The notes beneath the pieces were generated by a model that saw nothing but the letters and a program-made list of their open reading frames with translations, was not told the origin of the DNA and did no database searches. This document shows positions 25,348 to 35,300 of a DNA stretch of 45,701 bases, one piece after another. Every line of letters starts with the position of its first letter. The first letter of the stretch is position 1. The position numbers and the translations under genes are program-made. Source of the DNA: a virus; IMG/VR virus record IMGVR_UViG_3300009103_000919, positions 1-45,701 of that record, one strand, 5' to 3'.

Positions 25348-26178
25348 ATGGCAGATTACACATTAACATATAGTAACGGAGTTCAGGGGTGGCCCTCGTT
25401 CTACTCCTATGTTCCCCATTGGATGATCGGGATGAACAATTTTTTTTACACCTTCGGAAGTGATGGAGTTAGTGGAGGAAATATTTATCGTCACAATTCA
25501 GACACCTCAGGGAGGAATACTTTTTATGGGGCTATTTATAAATCTCAACTGATCAGCGTATTCAATGATCTGCCCCTTCAGAACAAGCTGTTCAAGACCA
25601 TCAACCTAGAGGCTGACAATCCATGGAGTGCAACATTAGAGACAGACATACAAACATCTGAGACCATTGACTATACGTGGTTTGAGAAGAAGGAGGCTTC
25701 GTGGTTTGCGTTTGTCCGTAACACAGCGACAAGCCCTGCTGATGTTTCTGAGTATGCGCTCAGGTCCCTTAACGGCATAGGCCGTAGTGCGGCCATTGCG
25801 GGTCCTGCTGCAGCTTTGGTGGTTGACTTCTCTATATCTCCACTGATCTCAATTGGAAGTATTATAAGCGTTGGAGATGGGTTCTACTACAGCCTACCTC
25901 CAACATATGAGACCCCTGTGTTTATGGGGAATGTTATTGCTGTCAACATAGACCTGCCTGCAGGAATTAATCAGGTCGTTGTGGATACCACTATTGCAGG
26001 TGGATCCACCCCGGCCATAGCTGATCCTTACTGTTTCTATATCAAGAACGGAACAGCAGAATCCCATGGTGTATTGGGTCATTACTGTCAGTTTACCATC
26101 GAGCTACCTACTGCTGTGTCTTCAGTTCCAACAGAGCTGTTTGCTGTGGAGTCTAGCATAATGAAAAGTTTCCCTTAA
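25348..26178 (+). CDS. Conserved tail structural protein (276 aa)
   Basis: The start MADYTLTYSNGVQGWPSFYSYVPHWMIGMNNFFYTF is strongly conserved, from memory, among Bacteroidota and other marine phages and belongs to a tail structural protein. Further landmarks are GGNIYRHNSD, SVFNDLPLQNKLFKTINLE and DYTWFEKKEASWFAFVR. The C-terminal half is a beta domain with little charge. It ends the tail operon; a new promoter follows at once. Confidence 0.7.
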   Translation: MADYTLTYSNGVQGWPSFYSYVPHWMIGMNNFFYTFGSDGVSGGNIYRHNSDTSGRNTFYGAIYKSQLISVFNDLPLQNKLFKTINLEADNPWSATLETDIQTSETIDYTWFEKKEASWFAFVRNTATSPADVSEYALRSLNGIGRSAAIAGPAAALVVDFSISPLISIGSIISVGDGFYYSLPPTYETPVFMGNVIAVNIDLPAGINQVVVDTTIAGGSTPAIADPYCFYIKNGTAESHGVLGHYCQFTIELPTAVSSVPTELFAVESSIMKSFP

Positions 26179-26184
26179 AATTGG

Positions 26185-26192
26185 TATCTTTG
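26185..26192 (+). promoter_or_regulatory. Promoter box (TATCTTTG) for cupin and ejection genes
   Basis: TATCTTTG lies in the 21-base gap after the tail gene and ends 7 bases before the ATG at 26200, predicting an almost leaderless mRNA. Confidence 0.55.
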
Positions 26193-26199
26193 TTTATCA

Positions 26200-26718
26200 A
26201 TGGAGCTAACTAAAGAAACGGCAGACTTAGTCTTTAACAACGAGAGTGTTAGCAGGGATGCTCTTCTTGAGTTTGAGTCATTATTGAAAAATACAGAGGG
26301 ATCTTTTGTTGGTGATTCGGATCATTGTCCATTGAAGCACTCCTTCTCTGATGGTATCTATGTTAGGGAGATAACGATACCTCAAGGGATGTGGGTGGTA
26401 GGTAAGATACACAAGCATGACCATCCCAACTTTTTACTAAAGGGGGAGGTTCTTGTGTTTACAGAGGGAAATGGGTACGAGCACATAAAGGCTCCGTGCT
26501 CAATGATATCTGATGCCGGAACCAAGAGAGCCCTATACTCTATAACGGAGCTTGTTTGGACAACGGTACATCTTAATCCTACAAATACAAGAAATTTAGA
26601 TGAGCTAGAGAAGATAGTAATAGCTGACTCATTTAAGGACTATGCGAGATATATCTCCTCTAGAAACAGCGTGGTGAGTAGGCTTAAGGGATACATAATT
26701 AAAAAACTAATGTCATGA
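26200..26718 (+). CDS. Cupin-fold metal-binding protein
   Basis: In the 172-aa product, residues 50-125 follow cupin motif logic. GMWVVGKIHKHDHPNFLLKG gives His71, His73 and His75 and a conserved Gly turn, then EVLVFTEGNG, and a second motif with TTVHLNPT (His124). These could hold Fe, Mn or Ni, but the substrate is unknown. A helical C-terminal tail ends in a basic RLKGYIIKKLMS. It has its own promoter and overlaps the first ejection-protein gene by ATGA, so it is expressed with virion genes, which is unusual for an enzyme. Confidence 0.7.
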   Translation: MELTKETADLVFNNESVSRDALLEFESLLKNTEGSFVGDSDHCPLKHSFSDGIYVREITIPQGMWVVGKIHKHDHPNFLLKGEVLVFTEGNGYEHIKAPCSMISDAGTKRALYSITELVWTTVHLNPTNTRNLDELEKIVIADSFKDYARYISSRNSVVSRLKGYIIKKLMS

Positions 26719-27512
26719 GTTGGGTAGCAGCAGGAGTAACAGCGGCAGTGGCCATAGGAGGCGCAATAAAATCTTTCGATGATGCATCAAAGCAAAAGAG
26801 GGCTCAGGGAGAAGCTGAGGCTGCAGCCGCAAGAATGTTTGAGGATGCTAGAGGTAAGCTAGAGACAAACTTCTTCGAGGCTTTAGCTATTGCTAAGGAG
26901 CCTTACGAGCTTCAGAGAGAGGCATCATTGGCTGCGGGTGCTCAGGCTATTGAGGCTGCAAGAGAGGGTGATGTCCGGGGAGTAGGTGCTACAGCAGGTC
27001 GTGTACAGATGGCTCAGGAGGATGCTCAGGCTAAGACTCGTGCCGCAATGGCTCAGGAGATGCAGAGGCTAGAGCAGATAACAGCGCAGGAGGATTCGAG
27101 ACTCAGGGACGTTGGTGTTCAGTTAGATCTAGCTGAGGCTGAGGGAGCACAGGAGGCTTCTGCGGCTGCAGCAATGGCTGCTGCTGAGGCCACAAGGCAA
27201 GGCACAGAGAGCTTAGGTCAGGCTGCTATAGCTGTAGGAGGAGCTATACCTGCATTCCAAAAAACAAGAGGGACAAGACAAATTGCAAGAACCGAAAGGG
27301 AGTTTGAAAAGTTAAAAAGACAAGGCAAAATAGCTCCTGATTATGAGTTTGGAAAATATCTTTCAGATAGAGGGAATATATCAGGAATATCAACTAGAGG
27401 CACATACGACATGAGTGTTGGTGAGCTTAATGAATTTTTATATGGGGTAGGAGGTGTTCAAGATCAGATCAATCAGACTCGTGCTAAATTTAATTCTGCA
27501 TTTGACTATTAA
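26715..27512 (+). CDS. Small ejection/internal virion protein (Ala-rich, 265 aa)
   Basis: The N-terminal hydrophobic helix (SWVAAGVTAAVAIGGAIKSF) is followed by a long Ala/Glu/Gln coiled coil (EAEAAAARMFEDARGKL through AEATRQGTESLGQAAIAVGGAI). A short globular end completes it. This composition matches small DNA-ejection proteins such as T7 gp14 that insert in the host membrane. It begins a set of three genes of rising size (265, 598, 3730 aa), parallel to T7 gp14-gp15-gp16. That analogy is by layout, not homology. Confidence 0.65.
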   Translation: MSWVAAGVTAAVAIGGAIKSFDDASKQKRAQGEAEAAAARMFEDARGKLETNFFEALAIAKEPYELQREASLAAGAQAIEAAREGDVRGVGATAGRVQMAQEDAQAKTRAAMAQEMQRLEQITAQEDSRLRDVGVQLDLAEAEGAQEASAAAAMAAAEATRQGTESLGQAAIAVGGAIPAFQKTRGTRQIARTEREFEKLKRQGKIAPDYEFGKYLSDRGNISGISTRGTYDMSVGELNEFLYGVGGVQDQINQTRAKFNSAFDY

Positions 27513-27520
27513 TAAAGACA

Positions 27521-29317
27521 ATGGCAAAGACCTACTACAAATATAAGCCTAGAGAGGTAGAGACCCTGATCAATTGGGGTGAGATAGGAAAAGAAATAAC
27601 TGATCAACTATCTGCACAGGCCGCTACTCGACAGAAAACAAGGGATGATGTAAAAAGGCAGGAGTCTGAGTTTGCTCAAAAAATAGGCGAGGCTCCTCAA
27701 GGTGTTACCGAGGATTCAAATGCAGCAATCATCAAGTATGGTAATGACTTGTCTGATGCTATGTTGCTTAATACACGTATGCTTAGAAGTGGGGCGATTA
27801 ATCTAAGGGACTATCAGCTAAAGACCAACAACCTTAAGACAGGAACTCAAAACTTTTTCGAAATAGCAAATAAGTTCAATGAGATGTATACTCAGAGGCT
27901 TACAGACGCAGAGGAAGACAAGACCATTGATGCCGACCTATGGTTGGGCGAGCTCACACAGAAGCTAGGGGGGAAGGGCAGTCAGCTATACATTGACCCG
28001 AACACTTTCGTCGTTGGTATCACAGAGACAGAGACAGAGGATGGGGTGACCAAGTCAAAGGGTAGCCCGATGCCACTTAATGTGCTTTTGCCTGCACAGA
28101 ATCAGAGGTTCTACAAGCAAGACATCACAGGAATGATAAATGAGGAGGTGAAAAGGTTAGGAGATATCACTAGAGTTAAGGGCAGAACTATTGTTGAAGA
28201 CGCGAGAGAAGAGCCTGAAAGATATAGACAGTGGAAGGATAAAATAATTAATAGCTTAACAAGTACTCCTGAGCGTCTTCTTAACGTGTTGTCTCAGTTT
28301 AACGGGGTCATGGACGAGGAGGGAAACCCAACCGGAGAGATAATAAATTATGAGTATGTCCTTAACGAGGATCAGGCGGGCGATGATAAAATCTACATGA
28401 AGGAGAGGGATAACCTTCCCGGGTTTGAAGCGTCTTTTACTGAGGAGCAGGAAAAGAGGGGTAGGGAGATTGTTGATTATCTACTCGAGGCTCAGGTTGG
28501 AAGTAAAATGACAAAGAGACCTTCTAGTGGAGGAAGGCCGAAAAGCCCAAAAGGAGGCGACTCGGACAATCTATTTATAGAGGGTATAGAGCAGCTTTAT
28601 ACAGGTGTTGATAATAACGATGTATTGGCGGGTGCTGAGAAACTGTCTCAGGTAAACGATGACATAACAAGGGTTGAGAGAAGGGATGACGATATTGTAT
28701 TCTATTTTGCAGATGGGTCAGAGAGACCTATTTCTATTAAAGGAAAAGACAAAACTATAATTCCTTTAGAGGAGTTTATAAAGAAGATGACAGGCCCTCA
28801 AGGCATCTATCAGTTCAACGACTTGAATAAGGCATTGAAAGGGGCAGGAGATCTCACAGCGACATACTCTCACTATGACAAGGGTGGGGTTGTAAGAGGT
28901 GACATTGATGAGAGCCCATACACGGTATTTACTCCTGAGAGGGAAAGGATAAACCAAGCGTTTCCTATACACATGCAGTCACTTAAGCCTGATAATCTTA
29001 GTGGAACTGTTGGCAAAAACAAAGAAAAGTACGATGACTTCATAGAGATATTAAGCACGCAAATACCCGAAAGATATACTGTCAATGCTCTTGATATAGA
29101 TGTTGATAAAGCACAAGACAGGGCTCTTGTAAGAAATAAGGGTATGATTAAGGTTGATGGATTTGCAGGGGATATTGCTAAGTATTATATGTTCAATGAG
29201 GCCGGGGTTGAGAAGCTATTAAAAGACATTACAAAGGCAACAGAGGCTAGAGAAAGAAAAGCATTTTATGATAAAGGAGGATTCTCTTTAGATGGAGGAA
29301 AGAAGAAGCTGCCCTGA
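27521..29317 (+). CDS. Middle ejection/internal virion protein (598 aa)
   Basis: The soluble, mostly helical protein begins with YKYKPREVETLINWGEIGKE. It has a mid-region linker rich in Ser/Gly/Lys/Pro (KRPSSGGRPKSPKGGD, about residues 330-346) and a second domain to the basic end KGGFSLDGGKKKLP. No enzyme motif is visible. Its location between the Ala-rich and the giant protein suggests it is packaged in the head and ejected with the genome. Confidence 0.6.
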   Translation: MAKTYYKYKPREVETLINWGEIGKEITDQLSAQAATRQKTRDDVKRQESEFAQKIGEAPQGVTEDSNAAIIKYGNDLSDAMLLNTRMLRSGAINLRDYQLKTNNLKTGTQNFFEIANKFNEMYTQRLTDAEEDKTIDADLWLGELTQKLGGKGSQLYIDPNTFVVGITETETEDGVTKSKGSPMPLNVLLPAQNQRFYKQDITGMINEEVKRLGDITRVKGRTIVEDAREEPERYRQWKDKIINSLTSTPERLLNVLSQFNGVMDEEGNPTGEIINYEYVLNEDQAGDDKIYMKERDNLPGFEASFTEEQEKRGREIVDYLLEAQVGSKMTKRPSSGGRPKSPKGGDSDNLFIEGIEQLYTGVDNNDVLAGAEKLSQVNDDITRVERRDDDIVFYFADGSERPISIKGKDKTIIPLEEFIKKMTGPQGIYQFNDLNKALKGAGDLTATYSHYDKGGVVRGDIDESPYTVFTPERERINQAFPIHMQSLKPDNLSGTVGKNKEKYDDFIEILSTQIPERYTVNALDIDVDKAQDRALVRNKGMIKVDGFAGDIAKYYMFNEAGVEKLLKDITKATEARERKAFYDKGGFSLDGGKKKLP

Positions 29318-29340
29318 TAACAAGATAAAAACGATTAATA

Positions 29341-32300
29341 GTGAACGAGAAAATACAGCTTTTATTTGACGCATTAAAGGACGAGTACGATCTAGGTACT
29401 ATTGAAGACTTCACCTCCTACCTTCAGGATGATAAGAAGCGTTCCCTTTTTTACGAAAAGGTCATAGCTCCAAATTATGACGTCAGTAGTATTGAGGAGT
29501 TTGAAAATGTTTATGGTTTAGGGGGCTTTGGGCTAAAAAAAAAAGATGGTACTTCTCAAGAGGTAGATACGGCTGCCTTACCACAGGAAACTATTTCATC
29601 GGCATTTGTCGAGTCAAATCAAGTTAGCCCTGTAGTCGGAGCAGGCTTTGATGAATCAATCACAACAGATCAGGGCCCATTTAGAGTAGAGGAGGTAATG
29701 TCTCCTGAGGATGTTGAGTATTTTGCTGAACAGGATCGTCTGAATAAAAAGAACAAAGCTAGAGTAAAGGGAGATCCAATCAAGACAAAGCAGAATCTTT
29801 ACCGGGAGCTCACAAAGCAGATCAACGCAAACCCACGACACAATACAGATGAGTTCAGAGAAGAGGCTTTTGATCTTTGGAATCAGATGTCTGAATTTAA
29901 GACTTCCTATAGAGAGGGGGAGGATGTAGATAAGTGGGAGCTAGGACCAACACTAGCTGATAGCTATCAAGGTTTCGAAGATTTTCTAGAGGATATGAAA
30001 AATCCTGTCACAGAGGTTCAGGCATACAACCTTAGAATGGCAGGGAGGGACACTTCTCGTCGTGGCACATTTGATATAAGAAATGCGCTCAACATGACCT
30101 ATAAACTAGATTATGCTAGGGAGAATTTAGAATACAACAAGAGAGAGAAGGAAGAGAAGAGACAGCAACTGCAGAAAGAAGAGAAGAAGAAAGAGATTGG
30201 CGAGGCTGAGAACCTAAGGTCTTGGCTTAAACTAGATCAGGATGCCCTTGAGGATTATCTAGATACCACTCCGATGCCTAGAGAATTTGAGGGCGAGATT
30301 AACCGCGATGAGTGGAAGGATAGAATGCGTCAAAAATGGAGTCAACATCAAAAGGACATAAAGTCTCAGGCTGAGTCGTTAGACAAGGAGGACGCTAGAT
30401 TTATGGACTCATACCTATCCTCTATCACGCCGGGACTTATTGGTCGTGAGGAGGAGGAGGTTGTTCCAATGCTCAATAAAGAGTACGGCAAGTATGGTTT
30501 CACATTTGAAGAGGCCGGGGTGGGTGACGCTATGATAGTTACCTCTAGCAAGGATGGGGCTGAGACATTACAGATAGACCTTGACCCATTTACAAGCGGG
30601 GAGGAGGTTCTCGAGTCATATAAATTAAAGAAGTACTTAAAGGAAAATGCTGTACATTCTGAGCCAATCGTTGAGGATGAGGACCGTATGTTTACCGAGA
30701 AGGCTTACCGAGCTCAATCATTAAGGGATAAGGCAATGATAGGGGAGGATGGAAGACCTTCTACTGTTATTTTTGAGGACGCAGGGTATGACGGAAGGAA
30801 TGTTGTATACCCAACTCTTTTCCCTAAGGACCCCAACAAATACACTCAGGACCCCGGTGATTGGATGCAGCTATCGGGTGATGCCGCATACGAAGAAGCA
30901 CTAAAAAGAGGTGAGGTCTTTTATTTTGACACACCATCTGAAGCAAGCAACTTCGCTAAGGGGTCATGGAAGTATACTGATATATCTGATGTAGAGGCCG
31001 AGAAGTTTTACAATGACAGGGGGTTGGACTATCAATCTATGCATGTGGCCTACGAGAGGTATCAAGACCTATTGGATAAGGAGGAGACCATGGTCAATCT
31101 ACTTACTAGAGGCGGTGATATTATAGAGGTTGACCCAACTGAAGGGTTCAAAACAAAATACAGGGGGATTTTAACCTACGAGAAGGATGGGGGTAAAGAG
31201 TATGCTAGGGTAAGACCTGATATACAGGAGCACTATAATTCTGTGGTCTCAGATAGAGAGGCTCTATTTGATGATTCATTTGCAAATGATTATGCTGTAA
31301 AGATTAGAGAAAAGTGGGATCAATATGCCTACGAAAAACAACAGGAGAAAGCTCAGAGCGCAGCCAATCTAAACATGATGGCTAAGTATATTAATCAGGA
31401 AACGGATAAGGAGGCTCTTGATATATTCAATACCACCTTAGATAAAGTTGACGTAGAGTCTTTAACGCCTGAGGAGATGTCCATCTACAACGAGCTCAAT
31501 GCAATTAAAGAGGAGACAGCCATAACAAAGAAGATGGCTGCTCAGGAGTATGAGAACGCAAACACCTATTTAGATTCTAGATTCAATAAGGAGCAGGTCC
31601 AAACATTCTTGGAGGGGTGGGAAGGAATATGGGCTCAGATAAGATCCGGATGGGATAGGGGTGAAGCTGCTGAAGAAATACTTGCTTTGTCATTAGGTGT
31701 GTCAGACATAACAGACCCTAAGGAGTTGTCTAGAATTGCTGCTACAATTGTTGAGGAGCAAAGGCAGGCAGAAAAAAGGGGGGTTCAAAGAACCGCTACT
31801 CTCACCGCTAGTGCTAGGAATGCCTCTGAGTTTTGGGAGACAGTTTGGGACAACCCACTTGACTACATGTTAGGTCTAGCAGGAAATAGCATGTCTCAGA
31901 TGGCTCCTTATGGTTGGAAAATTGTCGGTGCTGCTGCGGGGACAGGAGCTGCAACAGGTGCTGCATATGGAGCTTTGGGGGCAAATCCCTATACTGTTGC
32001 GGGGGGTGCTACGGTTGGTGCTAAATGGGGCATGGCTACAGGGATGGCTGCTACGTCTTATGCGATGGAGTATACGAATGCTGTATTGGATGCCGGGAAG
32101 AATCATGGCTACGACATGATGAACCCAAAGGACGTTGAGCTTGCTCTTCAGGATCAAAATGTATGGAGTGAGGGTAGAGAGATAGGTATGAAGAGGGGGA
32201 TACCAATTGGATTGGTTGACTTTTTGGGTGGTGGTTTAGCAGGCAAGATATTTAAGGTTGGCTCTGTTGCCTCGAAGGGTGCTGTTATAGGTGCTCAGGT

Positions 32301-35300
32301 TGCGGAGCGTGCAATAATTGACCCCGCATTAGAGGGTCTTGGTGAGTACCTAGCTCAGTCTGTTGCGGGGCAAGAGATAGATTGGAAGGAGATTGTAGCT
32401 GAGATGGCAGGCGGTATGGGAAGTAATAGCTCTACCATGGCTATTGAGATGCTTAATCAATTCAGGAGTAAGAGCAATGTTGAGTTGGCTAATAATCTAA
32501 CAGGCACTGAGTTCATGGCTAAGGAGAAGTCATCTGATAAGTCATTGTCTAATTGGGCCAATAGAATGCACAAGCTAGGTAAGATTGACTCTGATATGAA
32601 TCAGAGGATACAGGAGAACATTGGTGCTAGAAGGGAGGCTAGATCTTTACTTGATACAGAAGGAGTTGGCCGGGTATTGGGAGCGAAGAAGACCAAGGAG
32701 GAGACTAGAGTAATGCAGCTCCTTCAGGCTAGAGATGAGCTATCCTCTACCACAAACAGGAAAGAGGTATTCAAAGCAAAGATCAAGGCTATCAATGAGG
32801 AGTTGGCGATTATGGCTGAGACCAAGGCTATGGCTCCGGAAGACTCTATGGTTGAGTTAGCTTTAGAAGAGGGTAAGAAGGATCAGCCTGCAAGGTACTC
32901 GATAGATGGTAAGCTATATACTAAGAAGGCCTTCTTAGAAAAGGTTGAAGCGATGTCTGAGGGTAAGAGGGCTAACAAAAAGATTCAGGTTCTCAATGAT
33001 CCTGAGACAGCAAAGCAAGTAGGACTTAAAACAATAGAATTAGATGCCGTTCAAAAACAACAAACAGAGGAGGGCGTGTTACGCCCTGAAAAGGAAGAAC
33101 CCACAGAGCAAGTGGGACTGCAAGAAGTGGGACAGGTACAGCCGGAAGAAGTACAGCCGGAAGTAGAAACTTTCGAAGTAGAATCAATCAATGATTTACC
33201 TGAGAGGTATAAAGGTCAAGAGCCTGTTACTGAGGGAGAGGTCACAATTGGTAAAGGGAAGGACAAGGTTACATATAAAAGGTATACGTTTAAAAAAATT
33301 GAAGAAGCTCCCGAAGTTCAAGAAGATGTGGTTGTAGTTGACAAGGGGACCAAGGAGGATGTTAAGGCTTTCAGGGAGGGTACAATAGAAGACTCTAGGC
33401 TAGAGTCCCTGTTGGCCGGAGTTGCCGCTAGAAAGAATGAGGGCAAGAAGCTAACCAAGTTTCAGCAGGAGATGTTTGATGCCAACCAAGAAAGGGTTGA
33501 GAAGCTACAGGTTGAGTCTAAACTTCTAGGGGAGATATTTGATGTTGATACCTCAGTAGCTGTGGCCCCATACTTTGATACACAGGTTGAGACAATTGAG
33601 GACGCTAAAGATCTAAGACAGTCAGAGTCTTATCAGGCTTACCGGGCAAAGATAGATGAGGTGGCGAAAGACTTTGGTCTTGAGGTAGAGGTTCAAGAGA
33701 ATATAGGTGGCTACAAGAACGAGTCAGGCAACGAGATAGTTGAGGTCTCTAACACTGTGGTATTAAAAGGTGCAACTATTGAGCAGGCAGAAGAGTTCGC
33801 TGCAATAATGGCTGCTCTCACCCCGGACGTTCAGGAGGCATCCATAGCTGCTCAGGTGGTTGATGAGGGGTCGGCTAATCACAATGCGAATATGTATAGC
33901 GTTGTGGTTTCAGATACACAGGCCGCAGTAAATGCCCTTAAGAAGGCCGGGATCACTGACTATAGTATAAACCAAAGCACCAATGAGGTTACCTTTATTG
34001 ATGTCTTGGAATTTTCTGACTTGCAGTTGCAAGAAAAAATAGGTAATTTTATAAAAGAACTAAAGAAAGAAAACGTAAGTTATGAGCAAAAAGGATACGA
34101 AGCAGTCGATTCAAGATATGTCGGCAAGGGAGATAGGCAAGCAATTCTTAGACGAGCTAAAGGCTCAAGGCCCAAAAAAGGCAAACAAGGGCAACGTGTA
34201 CATAGTGCGCTCGACCAAGCGATAAGTAGGGATGCCTACTTTCAAGATTTATCAGTAGAAAATTATTTAACCGATGGCAAAAAAGCAGGAAACAGAATCT
34301 TCAATGTCGGGATCCCGGCAGTTAAGAAAATTGCGGACAGATATTATCAACGAGTTTTTCGGAAGCCACGAAGAGTTTTTGAAGGAACGAAAGAAATTCA
34401 AGAAGACCGGGCCAAAGAAATAGCCAAGGCATTTGAGGAGTCTAAAAGAACTATAGATGATCCGGAGGTCAAGGCTGCATACGACAAGCTTGTCGAGGAG
34501 ACTATAGAGCAGTACAAAGAACTTATTGATGCAGGATATGTTGTCGAGGTAAACAATACGGAGCCATACGACAACTCTCAGCAGATGATTGATGATCTCA
34601 GGGACAACAAAAGAATAAAGATATTCTCTACTGAGTCCGGGTTTGGTGATACAGAGATCACTGAGCAGCAGAGAAAAGATAATCCACTACTTCAAGAGAC
34701 AGAGTTTGTAGATGTTAATGGTGTTCCACTATTAGCTAATGATCTGTTCAGGGCGATTCATGACTTCTTTGGACATGCAGAGCTAGGCAATGGGTTTGGT
34801 CCTATTGGAGAGGAGAACGCTTGGAATGTTCACGTTAGAATGTTCTCTCCGTTAGCAGCCAAGGCAATGACTGCAGAGACTCGAGGTCAGAACTCTTGGG
34901 TGAATTTCTCCGGAATAAACGATGAGGTATTTAAAAAGAGAGACAAGGCTAGGGAGCTGAGGAAAAGAGGGAAGGTTGAGGAGGCTAAGAAATTAGTCAA
35001 TGAGATTTATGATGAGATATCATTTGCTGAACAAAAGGTCACTCTACTTCCTGACGAATACTCTGTACCAACAGACCTAAAAGAAGAGAAGTTACAGCCT
35101 CAGCTTGAGACTGAGGAGAAAGAGGATGTAGAGGGGGTTGCTGCAGAGAAGGAAAGGGCTATGTCTGAGATGGAGGAGGCGGGTGTCGAGCTTGCCGAGG
35201 ACCCATTCACTGTGGAGCAGGTTGCTCCGGAAGCTGAGGTGACAACTATAACTTTAGACAAAGACAATCCACTTACAAAAGATCTTGAGAGAATAGGGTT

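Noticed and set aside
33070-33095. Short palindrome GGGCGTGTTACGCCC in the giant gene
   Set aside because: Single copy, inside a linker-like Glu/Gln/Pro-rich coding segment, without T tract; probably chance.
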